This document shows, piece by piece, positions 31,902 through 42,366 of a stretch of 64,000 nt of DNA. Position numbers and translations under genes: made by a program. Position 1 is the first letter of the stretch. Each line of letters begins with the position of its first letter. The DNA comes from Mycoplasmopsis fermentans PG18. GTDB taxonomy: Bacteria; Bacillota_I; Bacilli_A; Mycoplasmatales; Metamycoplasmataceae. Location of the stretch: the NCBI RefSeq assembly GCF_000209735.1, contig NC_021002.1, positions 709,032-773,031 of the forward strand. The letters run 5' to 3'. The notes beneath the pieces were generated by a model that was not told the origin of the DNA, ran no database searches, and worked only from the letters and a program-made list of their open reading frames with translations.

Positions 31902-31978
31902 GGTCGCGTAGCTCAGTAGGATAGAGCACGAGCCTTCTAAGCCCGTGGTCAGAGGTTCGAATCCTCTCGTGATCGCCA
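31902..31978 (+). tRNA. tRNA-Arg, anticodon UCU
   Basis: 77 bases. A 7-bp acceptor stem GGTCGCG/CGTGATC, D stem GCTC/GAGC, anticodon loop CTTCTAA giving UCU (reads AGA, the main Arg codon here), T arm AGAGG-TTCGAAT-CCTCT, discriminator G and encoded CCA. One A-C mismatch lies in the anticodon stem. Confidence 0.95.
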
Positions 31979-32016
31979 TTTTTTTATTTTTATTTTTTGT
32001 TATATAATACAAATAT

Positions 32017-32094
32017 GTCCTTGTAGCTCAGATGGATCAGAGCACGAGCCTCCTAAGCTTGGGGTGGGTGGTTCAATTCCACTCAAGGACGCCA
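32017..32094 (+). tRNA. tRNA-Arg, anticodon CCU
   Basis: 78 bases. Acceptor GTCCTTG/CAAGGAC, D stem GCTC/GAGC, anticodon loop CTCCTAA giving CCU (reads AGG), T stem GGTGG/CCACT, encoded CCA. TATAAT lies at about 32002-32007, so it has its own promoter between the two tRNA genes. Confidence 0.95.
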
Positions 32095-32176
32095 TTTTTT
32101 TATTTATGTGGTACTTTTAATTTTTATATATAAAAAATAGTATAATTATTTAGTAAAAATAATGAGGAGAAAATCT

Positions 32177-32911
32177 ATGAATAAAAAATTTTTAAAATTA
32201 GGCTCAATTGCAGGAATTTTATCTTTTGCACCAGTAGCAATTAGTGCTGGATGTGGTTCTAAAGGTGGAGAAACCCCTACTGATCCAGTTGCTGCTAAGA
32301 AAGCATTAGTTGAACAAGCATTAAAAGATTTAAATGCTAAAATTGAAACTGTTACTGATGAAACTAAAAAAGCTGAACTTAAAAAGGAAGCAGAAGCTAT
32401 TAAAAAAGATTTCGATGCTGCTAAAACAGTTAAAGATTTTGAAGCTGTAGATGCAAAAATTAAAAAAGTTGTTGCTAAGGTTGAAAGTAAAAGTACATCT
32501 GACCAAGACAAATATAAAACATGCTTTACTTTAGGAGAAGGCAAAGATAGAATTAAAGAAGCTATTGAAGCCATAAAAAAAGATTCTAAATCATATTCAT
32601 TTGCATATGATCGTAAAGGCCACAACATTGTTTGCTTTAAAGGAAGAATTAATTGAAGCAATGGAGACAAGGTTATTGCATTAAATATAACAGGTGCACT
32701 AAAAGAACATATTGAAAAAAATAGTGTACAACTTGCAAATGCAAAAAAACCTACATATAATAGCAAAAAAGGAGAATCTATTTCTTCAATTCTTGATTTT
32801 AAACTAGAAGGCAATACTGTAAAATTCAGCTTTAAATTAGCTAAATTTGAAAACAATAAACCTGTTTTGGATGATCCAATTGTTTACAATGCAGAAGTTT
32901 CTTTAGCTTAA
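32177..32911 (+). CDS. Surface lipoprotein with Ala/Lys-rich helical domain
   Basis: 244 residues. The signal peptide MNKKFLKLGSIAGILSFAPV leads to a lipobox AISAGC, so Cys25 or so is the lipid anchor. The region to residue about 110 is rich in Ala, Lys, Glu and Asp and is predicted to be a long helix or coiled coil (VEQALKDLNAKIETVTDETK). The C-terminal part has mixed strands with NGDKVIALNI. The leader resembles those of variable lipoproteins in the M. bovis/agalactiae group, but I see no neighbouring paralogues or recombination boxes. GAGGAG lies upstream of ATG 32177. It is a single gene with its own terminator. Function unknown. Confidence 0.88.
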
Positions 32912-32924
32912 AAAATAATTAAAA

Positions 32925-32978
32925 AAACTAGCTCAATAAATAAGCTTAGCTTACTAAAAAGGGGCTAGTTTTAATTTT
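32925..32978 (+). terminator. Terminator of the lipoprotein gene
   Basis: AAACTAGC (about 32926-32932) pairs with GCTAGTTT (32964-32971) across a 30-base loop that has its own small palindrome (AAGCTTAGCTT), then TTAATTTTT. It overlaps the end of the convergent gene. Confidence 0.7.
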
Positions 32979-33723
32979 TCATATTTGACAATAATCTAAT
33001 TAAATAAAGTACACAATAAATATAATCATATGCTAATTTGAAACCAAAGAAAAGAGATAATTTTATCATTTCTTTTTTGGTTTCTTCATCATCCATAAAG
33101 TTGTTATAAACTTTATTGTATTTGCTAATAAAGTATCAATCAAATCCCATGTAAAGTGCCATTAATAAAACACCTAATGCTGAAATTAAAGCAACTATAT
33201 AACTTGAAAATACAAATCATGATACAATACCTAAAATCAACATTGTTACTACTACCACTATAATAGGAATTCAAATTTTACTTAAATCAACTTTATTAGT
33301 TGCTGCTAAAGTTCCCATAATAAACATAAAACCTGCTGGCAAGAATAATACTAAATATAATTTTCATCAAACCATGGTTTCTTTTGCATAGTAAAGAGGA
33401 ATAGAAAGCGCAAATAGACCAAATCCCATCATTATGATCATAACCATAGGTATGGATACACCTATATGCATTCTAGGTCCTAAAAACATATATACAAAAA
33501 GTAAAATTATTGTTAGAATACCTCCAATTATTCATCCAATAACATTATTTGCAAAATAGCCAGCAATTTTTTCCATATACAATGTACATACAAATGCTGT
33601 ACCGAAACTAATTGCCATGCAAAATGCAAATCAAAGTAATGTGTAACCTAAAAAACTATTTCTTCTGACAAAGACATCGTTAGTTGTTTTAAAGCTATCG
33701 TCTTTTATTTGTTCATTGTTCAT
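32971..33723 (-). CDS. Bax inhibitor-1 (BI-1/YccA-like) family membrane protein
   Basis: About 250 residues with seven predicted membrane helices (for example LGYTLLWFAFCMAISFGTAF, WIIGGILTIILLFVYMFLG, ALISALGVLLMALYMGF). The C-terminal block FFGFKLAYDYIYCVLYLIRL matches the BI-1 ending in which a conserved Asp takes part in pH-gated calcium leak. Many TGA (Trp) codons hide it from standard-code searches. ATG 33723 or the in-frame ATG 33729 is the start. No Shine-Dalgarno is visible, and TATAAT on the minus strand lies shortly upstream. Role in mycoplasmas unknown. Confidence 0.8.
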
Positions 33724-33762
33724 AATCATTATTCATAACATATATATTATAAAGTAAAAAAA

Positions 33763-33792
33763 TAAAAATAAAAAAATCGCCTACGCAGCGAT
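33763..33792 (-). terminator. Terminator of the tRNA-Tyr/tRNA-Gln transcript
   Basis: ATCGC (33776-33780) pairs with GCGAT (33788-33792). On the minus strand a long T run follows. Confidence 0.8.
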
Positions 33793-33793
33793 A

Positions 33794-33868
33794 TGGTTGC
33801 CCCAGTTAGATTCGAACTAACGCATGACGGAACCAAAACCCGTTGCCTTACCGCTTGGCTATGGGGCA
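33794..33868 (-). tRNA. tRNA-Gln, anticodon UUG
   Basis: 75 bases. Acceptor TGCCCCA/TGGGGCA, anticodon stem ACGGG/TTCCG-type with loop containing TTG, T arm TTAGT-TCGAATC-TAACT region, and encoded CCA. It is four bases from tRNA-Tyr in the same transcript. Confidence 0.93.
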
Positions 33869-33871
33869 AAA

Positions 33872-33955
33872 TGGTGGAGGGGGAGGGATTCGAACCCCCG
33901 AACCGTGAGGAAGTGGGTTACAGCCACCCGCGTTTGGCCGCTTCGCTACCCCTCC
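33872..33955 (-). tRNA. tRNA-Tyr, anticodon GUA
   Basis: 84 bases with the long variable arm of class II tRNAs. Acceptor GGAGGGG/CCCCTCC, anticodon loop CTGTAAC giving GUA, T loop TTCGAAT, encoded CCA. It is first in the pair with tRNA-Gln. TATAAT on the minus strand near 33974-33979 is the probable -10 box. Confidence 0.95.
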
Positions 33956-34057
33956 ATTTGCATAAGCAATGTAATTATAATATAAAAACATTTTTTGCAT
34001 ATTTAATTTTAATAGAAAAAATTAATTTTGTATGCAATATTTTTTAAAATTGTTTTT

Positions 34058-34102
34058 GCGTTTTACCAAAAGTCCTGTTTTATAGTTAAATTTGTCAAAA
34101 AT
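34058..34102 (-). repeat. Dispersed recombinase-site-like motif, copy D (inverted)
   Basis: The complement of 34075-34086 is the core ACTATAAAACAG. Its left side reads TTTTTGACAAATTTA and its right side GACTTTTGGTAAAAC. It is the only copy on the minus strand and lies between the tRNA-Tyr promoter and the methyltransferase-like gene. Confidence 0.75.
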
Positions 34103-34245
34103 TACCTAATAAAATTTTTTACACCACTTTTTTTAATATTAATAATATTAATCTAAAATATATATTATAATTAAATTATAATTTAACTCACAAAATTGAT
34201 TATAAATGCTTATTTTATAGTAAAAAAGACAAAATAGGAGGAAAT

Positions 34246-35688
34246 ATGTTTGGTTCACTAACTGAAAGAAACATAAAAGATATCATCAAAAAAGAAAAAT
34301 TAACAGATGTTAAATATTTAATTAAATATATTGAAAAAAATCCAAAACTTATGGATGTTAGATCAATGTACCAAGTAGCTCAATATGCAAACTGCTTGAG
34401 ATTAGGTCAAAAACCTTTTTATACAGATGAAAGTTTACTAAACTCAATTTACAAAAGACTTCCAAATATTAGAGGCAAAGAATTAACGATTGTTGATCCT
34501 TTATGTGGTGTTGGTATTTTCTTACCTTTAATTATTGAAAAATATGGAGACAAAGACAAACTAAGTATTACTTTTTATGATGTAGATAATGAAACAATAA
34601 ATATTGCTCGCGCTTTATCTAAAATGATAAAACTTAAAGTTACTTTTGGTGTTAGTTTTCAAAATGCTGATTTTCTAATGAAAAGAACTAATGAACCAAT
34701 TGACTTATTAATTGGTGATTTCCCTAACATAAGAATGTCTCATCCAGCTTTAAGAAAAAAATATCCTTCATTAACTAAAGAAAACAAATTATTACAAAGT
34801 TTTGCTCCATTATACTTAATGCAAAGTAAAAAATGAGCCAAATATATTGTTACAGTTTTAACTAAAAACTTTTTATCAACAAATGAATATGAAGAATTAA
34901 GAAATGACATTTCAAAATTTACAATTGATCACATTGTAGATTTAGATACTCTTGGTTACAACGGAATTAGTAATGAAAACATTATTATTTTTGCTAATTT
35001 AGCTAAAAAAGTTTCAATGAGCAATACAACTGTTGTATATTCAGCTAAATTTGAAAAATTGCATGAAATTAATCAAAGATTCTTAACTTCAAAAACATAT
35101 CCTAACTGAATACTTTACCGTAATACTTTCTTTAACTCAATAGCTCGTAGAATGAATTTCAATTCATTAAATATCATGAAAAATTCAATTCCTCAAACAA
35201 CCTACAATGAAAGTAACTCGGTTTGATTAATTCAACCATTAAATTTAAATAACAAAAACAAATATGTTAAAAACAATAATGGCACTGACTTATTTGTTAG
35301 TCTAAATTTAATTAAACCAAATACTAATTTAGCTAAAACTTTAGAAAGAAAAGACCTTTATATTCTTTATATGAACACAAACCAAATTTCGGTTGTTCCT
35401 AAACCTGCTAATGTTGCAGTTAGTGACAAACTATACATGCTTGAGCCTTTAACTCAAATTACTGAAAAGGATTTAGAATTCTTTAACTCAAAAGATTTTA
35501 GACACTTTTATCAAATAGCCACAAACTTTTCATCAAGATCAAGCTCAGTTGATACATCAAGTGTATTCTACTTCGGTTTGCTTCAAGAAGATGATGTTGA
35601 AACAAACAAAAAACAAAGCGAAACTCAAGAATACGATTTCTCAGATGACTTTGATATTGACACCAAAGAATACGAAAGCAGTTTCTAA
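34246..35688 (+). CDS. Putative DNA methyltransferase-like protein with altered motif IV
   Basis: 480 residues. Around residues 84-95 the segment TIVDPLCGVGIFLPLIIEKY matches the SAM-binding motif I (DP.CG.G.FL) of gamma-class N6-adenine methyltransferases. The acidic motif II follows as ITFYDVDNETINIARA. Where NPPY/F is expected (motif IV), the sequence is DLLIGDFPNIRMSHPA, so the catalytic motif is changed. The next block (SFAPLYLMQSKKWAKYIVTV, then NFLSTNEYEELRNDI) is in the usual place for motif VI-VIII. The C-terminal half may be a target-recognition or partner domain. The tail is acidic (DDFDIDTKEYESSF). There is no restriction gene beside it. AGGAGG precedes ATG. It could be an inactive or RNA/protein-directed enzyme. 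Confidence 0.65.
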
Positions 35689-35708
35689 TACAATTTTTAC
35701 TTATTTCT

Positions 35709-35734
35709 ATCCTAGCATTGCTAGGATTTTTTGT
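35709..35734 (+). terminator. Terminator after the methyltransferase-like gene
   Basis: TCCTAGC (35710-35716) pairs with GCTAGGA (35720-35726) around ATT and is followed by TTTTTTG. Confidence 0.85.
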
Positions 35735-35924
35735 TATTTTTAAAAAAATCAAATAATAATAATTTATTATCAATATAAATTTTAAATTTAATATATAATT
35801 TTTTTGCAATTTGTAAGTAACAAAAGCGGGAGAGTATAAACTTGTCTATTCTATTCTTCTGGTTATTAATTTAGCCTAAACTTTAGAAAGACTAACAAAT
35901 GCAAAAAATAAATAAGGAGATCAA

Positions 35925-38303
35925 ATGAACAAAAAAGAATTCGACAGTAAAGAATACCTTGAAAAAGTTGATGCTTGATGAAGAGCTGCAAACTATCTTT
36001 CAGTTGGTCAAATTTACTTAAGAAATAATCCTCTTTTAAAACATCCTTTAACTTCTGATGATGTTAAAGTTTACCCAATTGGTCACTGAGGAACTATTTC
36101 TGGACAAAACTTTGCTTATGCACACTTAAACAGAGTTATTAACAAATATGACTTAAACATGTTCTACATTGAAGGACCAGGACATGGTGGCCAAGTTATG
36201 ACATCTAACTCATACTTAGATGGAAGTTACACAGAATTATTCCCACATGTAACACAAGATGAAGCCGGAATGCAACATTTATTTAAATACTTCTCATTCC
36301 CTGGTGGAACAGCTTCACATGCTGCTCCTGAAACCCCTGGATCAATTCATGAAGGTGGAGAATTAGGTTACTCAATTTCACACGCAACAGGTGCAATTTT
36401 AGATAACCCTGATGTTATTGCTGCTACTATCGTTGGTGATGGTGAAGCTGAAACAGGACCTCTTGCAACTAGCTGATTCTCAAACTCATTTATTAACCCA
36501 GTAAATGATGGTGCTGTATTACCTATTCTTCACTTAAACGGTGGAAAAATTTCAAACCCTACAATTTTAAGCCGTAAAAGTAATGAAGAACTACAACAAT
36601 ACTTTAGAGGTATGGGCTGAGAACCTCACTTTGTTGAAGGCGACAAACCTGAAGTTATGCATGAATTAATGGCAAAAACTTTAGACTCAGTTATTGAAGA
36701 AATTCAAAGCATTCAAACAAAAGCTCGTAAAAAACCAGCTGACAAAGCTAAAAGACCAGTATGACCAATGATCGTTCTTAGAACACCTAAAGGTTGAACA
36801 GGTCCTAAATCATGAAACAAAGAAGCTATTGAAGGAAGCTTCCGTGCACACCAAGTTCCACTTCCAATTAATGCAGAAAACATGGAACATGCAGATGCAC
36901 TTGAAAAATGATTAAGATCATATCGTCCTGAAGAATTATTTGATAAAAAAGGTAAATTGGTAAAAGAAATCGCTGCTATTGCTCCTAAAGGCAAAAGAAG
37001 AATGGGCATGAACCCTATTACAAACGGTGGTATTAATCCTAAAGTTATGAAACTTGGAGACTGAAGAAAATTTGCTCTTCACTTTGATAGACCAGGTTCA
37101 GTTGTTGCTCAAGACATGGTTGAATTAGGAACATACTTTGCTGACTTAGTAAAAAGAAATCCAGAAAACTTTAGAATTTTTGGACCAGATGAAACTAAAT
37201 CAAACCGTCTTTACAACTTATTCAAAGTTACAAACCGTCAATGAATGGAAAGAATTGATTCTAAATTAGATGAAGCTCTTAGTCCAGTAGGTAGAATCAT
37301 TGACTCACAACTTTCAGAACACCAAGCTCAAGGTTTCTTAGAAGGTTATGTATTAACAGGTCGTCATGGTATCTTTGCTTCATATGAATCATTCTTAAGA
37401 GTTGTTGACTCAATGGTTACACAACACATGAAATGATTAAGAAAAGCAAAAGAAATTAACTGAAGAAAAGATTATCCATCATTAAACATTATGGCTACTT
37501 CAACTGCTTTCCAACAAGACCACAATGGTTATACACACCAAGACCCAGGTATTATTGGACACATGGCAGATAAAAGACCAGAACTAATTAGAGAATACTT
37601 ACCAGCTGATACAAACACATTATTAGCCGTTATGGATAAAGCATTTACAGAAAGAAATGTAATTAACTTAATCGTTTCTTCAAAACAACCAAGACACCAA
37701 TTCTACTCAGTAGAAGAAGCTGAAACATTGGTTGAAAAAGGTTTAGACATTATTGATTGAGCTTCAACATGTTCAAGAAATGAAACTCCAGATCTTGTTG
37801 TTGTTGCTAGTGGTACAGAACCTAACTTAGAAGCTTTAGCTACTATCTCAATTCTTAACAAAGAATATCCAAGTATGAAAATTAGATTTGTTAACGTTGT
37901 AGATTTACTTAAATTAAGACATCCAAAAATTGACCCACGCGGTTTAAGTGATGAAGAATTTGATGAAATCTTTACAAAAGACAAACCAGTATTATTTGCT
38001 TTCCATGGTTTTGAAGGTATTTTAAGAGACATCTTCTTTGACCGTCACAACCACAATTTAATTGCTCACGGTTATAGAGAAAATGGTGACATTACAACAT
38101 CATTCGACATTCGTCAATTAAGTCACATGGACAGATTCCACATGGCTAGCGATGCTGCTGCAGCTGTATTCGGATCATCAAAAGCAAAAGAATTCATGGA
38201 CAAAATGGAAGAAACAATCCAATTCCACAACAAATACATTCGTGAAGTTGGTACAGATATTCCTGAAGTTAAAAACTGAAAATGAGAAGGTCTTATTAAA
38301 TAA
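35925..38303 (+). CDS. xfp: D-xylulose-5-phosphate/D-fructose-6-phosphate phosphoketolase
   Basis: 792 residues, full length. Visible blocks include [28 protein letters not shown] (phosphate/TPP site), EGPGHGGQ (signature), [26 protein letters not shown] (TPP-binding GDGEAETG), and in the second half [14 protein letters not shown] and [10 protein letters not shown]. It cleaves xylulose 5-phosphate with phosphate into acetyl phosphate and glyceraldehyde 3-phosphate, so it gives ATP through acetate kinase. AAGGAG precedes ATG 35925. A leader of about 100 bases (35815-35924) is more G-rich than the surroundings. The ula operon would supply its substrate. Terminator at 38312. Confidence 0.97.
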
Positions 38304-38307
38304 TTTA

Positions 38308-38342
38308 GACCACAAAATGGACTCAATAGAGTTCATTTTTTT
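38308..38342 (+). terminator. Terminator of xfp
   Basis: AATGGACTC pairs with GAGTTCATT around AATA (38317-38338 region), with one G-U pair, then TTTTTTT. Confidence 0.8.
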
Positions 38343-38407
38343 AAATTATTTTTTTCATATCTTAAACAATTTTATTCGAGGGAAAAATGAAAAAATAGTA
38401 TCAGAAA

Positions 38408-38436
38408 AATTACCAAAAACACTATAAAACAGCAAA
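38408..38436 (+). repeat. Dispersed recombinase-site-like motif, copy E
   Basis: TTACCAAAAAC then core ACTATAAAACAG at 38421-38432. It lies between the convergent xfp and ZIP transporter genes. Its left arm ACCAAAAAC is the inverted counterpart of the right arm GTTTTGGT in copy C. Confidence 0.75.
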
Positions 38437-38445
38437 ATAATAAAA

Positions 38446-38470
38446 ATAAAAGTACTTCGCTAAGTACTTA
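38446..38470 (-). terminator. Terminator of the ZIP transporter gene
   Basis: AGTACTT (38451-38457) pairs with AAGTACT (38462-38468) around CGCT. On the minus strand TTATTTTTATT follows. Confidence 0.8.
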
Positions 38471-38472
38471 AA

Positions 38473-39513
38473 TTAATTATATGTCCCATGTTGATGCAAT
38501 GCTAATATCAAGGCACAAACCACAAGTCCAGCCATAAATGTAATCATAACTTTTTTGAACAAATCTTTGTCATGATGTGCATGATAAAACTCAGGTAGAA
38601 ATTCCATCACAGCTGTAAAGAAGAATATACCAGCTATCATTGCTTGTAAGAATGCTCTTAGTTGTCAAATTTGTTGAATATAATCCCCTGTGAATATTCC
38701 TAAAAGCATCATAGGCAAGAATAAGAATAAACAACCTATTGATATTCCAATTGCTTTTCAACGACCTACACCCATTTCACGTTGTCTATAATAAAAAACC
38801 ATTTCTTCAGGTATTAAGTGCATTATAAATGAAACAAAGAATGCAATACTTAATGAGCCAATATTCTGATTATATAAGTTATTTAATGAATAACCAATTA
38901 AGAAACCTTCTGGTATTCTGTGAGTTAATAACAACAATAATGCAACTACTTTTAGTTTGTTATTAGCATTTTTTTCGTCTGTTGATATTTTATGTTCTTG
39001 TGCCACATGATCATGAGAATGTTCTTCATTTTCACCATGTTCATGGTTATGAACCATATCATGTGTATGCACAAATACACTTGCTTTACTTTTAGCTAAA
39101 TGTTTTTCACTTATCTTTTTAACTGTCATTCTAATTCCAAGTGCAAATAATAATCCACCAACTAAACCTGAAACTAATAAGAATATGTTTCAACCATATG
39201 TTGCTCATTTAATCTGCGCTGACGAAGCTTCTGGTGGCATTGATGCCGGAGCACTAATTGAACTTATTTCCAAAGCTTCTTTTAAAAATCCAAATAAAGC
39301 CATCGTTAAAAAGAAACCAGTTACAAAAGCATAAAGCAATATACTTCCTTTTTTACTTAAGCTTTTCTTAAATAAAGGAAAAATTAATGCCACTAAAACT
39401 GGCACTAAAAATATAATTGCAAATGCAATTAAGATCAAATAGAATTTAGCTGCTATTTCTCTTGTGCCTATTGTTAAAGCACCATTTTCAAGAGCTCTAA
39501 TAAATTTTCTCAT
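38473..39513 (-). CDS. ZIP-family metal transporter
   Basis: 346 residues, eight predicted membrane helices. The helix IV signature LLLLTHRIPEGFLIGYSL contains the metal-binding His and Glu of ZIP proteins. Helix V gives SFIMHLIPEEMVFYY. Between helices III and IV lies a His-rich cytoplasmic loop (HTHDMVHNHEHGENEEHSHD), typical for zinc sensing or binding. It imports zinc or another divalent metal. The start ATG 39513 is 32 bases after yebC, so it is probably read from the nadE-yebC transcript. Confidence 0.92.
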
Positions 39514-39545
39514 ACTAACTTTCTACTTGAAGTTAAAGATAATAA

Positions 39546-40283
39546 TTATTCTTCAAATTCAATATTGTGAAATACTTCTTGAACATCATCGTCATCTTCT
39601 AAACGAGCGATAAATTCTTGAAGTTTTTCACTTTTTTCTTTATCAAAAGCAACTGTTGTGTTAGGAATATATGTAACTTCACATTGCATAAAATCACTAA
39701 TATTTAAGTTACTTTCAACAGCGCTTTTACATTTTGAAAAGTTTTCTGGTGCTGTTGTAATTATATAAGAATCTTCAGTTACTTCAAAATCTTCGGCACC
39801 ATTTTCAAGTGCAACCATAGTTAGATCGTCTTCTCCAACTAAGTTTTTTGAAACTTCTAAAACACCTTTATGATCGAAAGCAAAAGGTACTTGACCTGTT
39901 TTACCTAAAGCTGCATTTTGTCTATTAAAGTGTGCTTTCATAGAACTTGTTGTTCTATTCATATTATCTGTTAAGGCAACAACTAAAAATGTAGCTCCCC
40001 CTGCAATTGTTGCATTGAATAAAACTTCTGTATAAGCTGATGCATCTTTACCATCACCTTTTGCTTTTGCTAAAGCTCTTTCAATATTTGCTTTAGGCAT
40101 GTTTTTACTTTTAGCTTTTGCAATAGCTAATTTAAGTGCTGGGTTCATATCTGGATCTGGTCCACCAGCTGTTGTTGCTGCTACATAAATTTCTTTAAAC
40201 ATTTTTTGGAATATCTTACCACGGGCAGCATCGTTTGCTCCCTTCTTGTGTTTAATTCCTGCTCAATGTGAGTGTCCTGACAT
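39546..40283 (-). CDS. yebC: YebC/PmpR family protein
   Basis: 245 residues, normal length. It starts MSGHSHWAGIKHKKGANDAA, the typical YebC N terminus, and has GGPDPDMNPALKLAIAKAKS and the later acidic end (EFIARLEDDDDVQEVFHNIE). Members were described as transcription factors and more recently as factors that help ribosomes on proline-rich stretches. Which role applies cannot be told here. AAGGAG precedes ATG 40283. It is 22 bases after nadE. Confidence 0.96.
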
Positions 40284-40305
40284 AATAAATCTCCTTGTGA
40301 TTTTT

Positions 40306-41100
40306 TTATTTTAATATTGTATCAATTTCTTGAGGTTGTAATGAAACATTTCTTTTGTGTTCACTATTTTTGTACATTTTGTCTATTTTATTTTTGACCT
40401 CTTGACTAATTTTTGCATTAGAATCCATTAAATAAGAATCCAAATCTTTATAACTGAATCCTAATTCATCTTCATCATTTTGTCCTTCTCAAAGACCGGC
40501 AGAAGGTTTTTTATTAATAATTGAGTCTGGCACTTTTAAGTGCTTTGCAATAATTTTTACTTCACTTTTTAACAGTTTACTTAAAGGCAAAATGTCACTT
40601 CCGCCATCACCATATTTTGTAAAATAACCAATATGAGTTTCACATTTATTACCTGTTCCTGCAACTAAATAATTGTTTTCTTGAGCTAAAGCATATATGA
40701 CAGCCATACGCAATCTTGGTTTAATATTACTTAAAGCTAAATTGCTGTTAATTAACGGTAAAGCCTGCTTTATAGTATCATAGGTATTTTTTAGATCAAT
40801 AGTTATAAATTTTAAATCAACTGCTTTTTCTAATTCTTTGATATCTTTTAAATCATTTTGCATGCTATCAACAGGCATTATTACACCTAGAACATTTTTG
40901 CCAAAAGCTTTTTTTGCTAAGGCGACAACTACAGCAGAATCTATACCTCCACTAATACCTAAAACAATTCCTTTAGCACAAGCATCAGCAACTCTCTCTT
41001 TCATTCAAGAAATTAAATAGTCAATATAAGCTTTAATTTTTTTATCATCAAAATCTGCTTCATATTTAGCTTCTTTTCTTAATCCAATATGTTTTTTCAT
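40306..41100 (-). CDS. nadE: NAD synthetase
   Basis: 264 residues, the short ammonia-dependent form without the glutaminase domain. The P-loop-like ATP-pyrophosphatase motif is GISGGIDSAVVVALA. GTGNKCETHIGYFTKYGDGG is the NaAD/ATP-binding block and KKPSAGLWEGQNDEDELGF follows. It makes NAD from nicotinate adenine dinucleotide, the last step of NAD synthesis. AAGAGG precedes ATG 41100. It is first in a nadE-yebC-ZIP set. Confidence 0.96.
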
Positions 41101-41336
41101 TAATCCTCTTTTTTTTAATTATTATATTTTATATAAAAATATTTTTAGCCAAAATTTTTTATTTTTATGAGTGCTCCATTTTCAAACATTTTTTAAATAT
41201 GTAGGCATAGATGAAACATTTTTTGTATTCAAAAGTCAAAAAATGTTTAATATAAACCAACATCAAGTTTTTCATAAATATTTTCTTTTAAAAATTAATT
41301 TTAATTATTAAAATCAAAAAGGGATAATAAGAAGGT

Positions 41337-42021
41337 AAATGAATAATACTTAATTAAAAGAAGAAAAATAAACTCTTCTTTACAATTCAAAAATTGTTTT
41401 CGTTTGAGAAATTATATCGACAACATTGCTAAGTATATTAACTATTATATTTTTATCAATATGTGCAAATTTATTCCTATGTTTATAAAAACTATTGATC
41501 ATTGAGATTTAAAAACAAATGCAACAACTAGAATAACAAAATTCGCTAACAAATATCAAGATGAAAGAATAATTTTAGGTATTTTATCAATTATTTTTTC
41601 ATTTATTTTTGTTTTTCTTGGCGGATAGAATGGAAAACTTAAATATTGACATAATATTTGTGGGAGTTTCATTAGGTTTGATTTTTAAATTTGTTATAGA
41701 TATTATGCTTATTGCAGCTTAAGGTTATTTAATTTATTTATTAAAAGTATTATGAAAAAAGAATACAAATCAACTGCTTTTATAACAACAGCAATCCAAT
41801 TTGATTTATCAATTCTCTTCACAATATTATTTGTAACATTTACATTTAAACCTAAAAGAACTTGAAATGAATATTCTAAGTATTTAATAACCATGACTAT
41901 TTTTGCATTAATATCTATTGTTTTATGTAATTTTATTTACACGTGAAATAATATTAAATTGAAAAAATCTTTACCTGAAAACAACAAAAACGAATTCCAA
42001 AAAATTAATGAAACAATTTAA
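41337..42021 (+). pseudogene. Decayed small membrane protein gene(s)
   Basis: Hydrophobic, protein-like segments lie in successive frames: FVWEIISTTLLSILTIIFLS, then YQDERIILGILSIIFSFIFV ending in TAG, then NIDIIFVGVSLGLIFKFVID ending in TAA, then from ATG 41752 a 90-residue piece with two helices (STAFITTAIQFDLSILFTIL and YLITMTIFALISIVLCNFIY) that stops at 42019-42021. Together they look like one protein of about four helices broken by at least three frameshifts. The last piece alone could be a small gene, but it has no good ribosome binding site. Family unknown. Confidence 0.6.
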
Positions 42022-42067
42022 AACTATTAAGACTTAATCTACAAAAATAGAATAATCTTTTTTATAC

Positions 42068-42106
42068 ATTTTTGACTAATAATTCTATAAAACAGTCGTT
42101 TTTGAA
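42068..42106 (+). repeat. Dispersed recombinase-site-like motif, copy F
   Basis: TTTTTGACTAATAATT is followed by CTATAAAACAG (42085-42095) and the right arm TCGTTTTTG. It lies between the decayed membrane gene and the tRNA-Thr terminator. Confidence 0.75.
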
Positions 42107-42117
42107 AAAATGCTTAT

Positions 42118-42145
42118 CAAAAAAGTAGCTTTTTGAGCTACTTAA
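42118..42145 (-). terminator. Terminator of tRNA-Thr
   Basis: AAGTAGCT (42123-42130) pairs with AGCTACTT (42136-42143) around TTTTG. On the minus strand a T run follows. Confidence 0.8.
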
Positions 42146-42152
42146 AATGATC

Positions 42153-42226
42153 TGGTGCCAATTATGAGAATCGAACTCATGGCGGCTAATTACGAGTCAG
42201 CTGCTTTACCACTAAGCGAAATTGGC
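42153..42226 (-). tRNA. tRNA-Thr, anticodon CGU
   Basis: 74 bases. Acceptor GCCAATT/AATTGGC with discriminator A and encoded CCA, D stem GCTT/AAGC, anticodon stem GCTGA/TTAGC with loop CTCGTAA giving CGU (reads ACG), T arm ATGAG-TTCGATT-CTCAT. Confidence 0.93.
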
Positions 42227-42366
42227 ACATATAAATTATTATAAATTATACAAAATAATAGTAAATAATACCTTTATTCATATTTTCATATCGATAACTT
42301 TTATTAATTTAAGCAATATAATTTTTTTGTGCAAAGAAGCACACTAAATTAAAAAATGGAGATATT

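Noticed and set aside
31818-32012. A 64-residue minus-strand ORF
   Set aside because: It is the complement of the tRNA-Arg (UCU) gene and its flanks.
32146-32856. A long minus-strand ORF (236 residues) opposite the lipoprotein gene
   Set aside because: It is the mirror of a strongly codon-biased lipoprotein with a good ribosome binding site and lipobox on the plus strand, and it has none of its own.
33793-34047. An ORF of 84 residues reading across 33.8-34.0 kb on the plus strand
   Set aside because: It is an artefact of translating the complement of tRNA-Gln and tRNA-Tyr.
35815-35924. A riboswitch in the xfp leader
   Set aside because: The segment is somewhat G-rich, but I could not fold it into a stable structure or match a known riboswitch, and it has no terminator before the gene.
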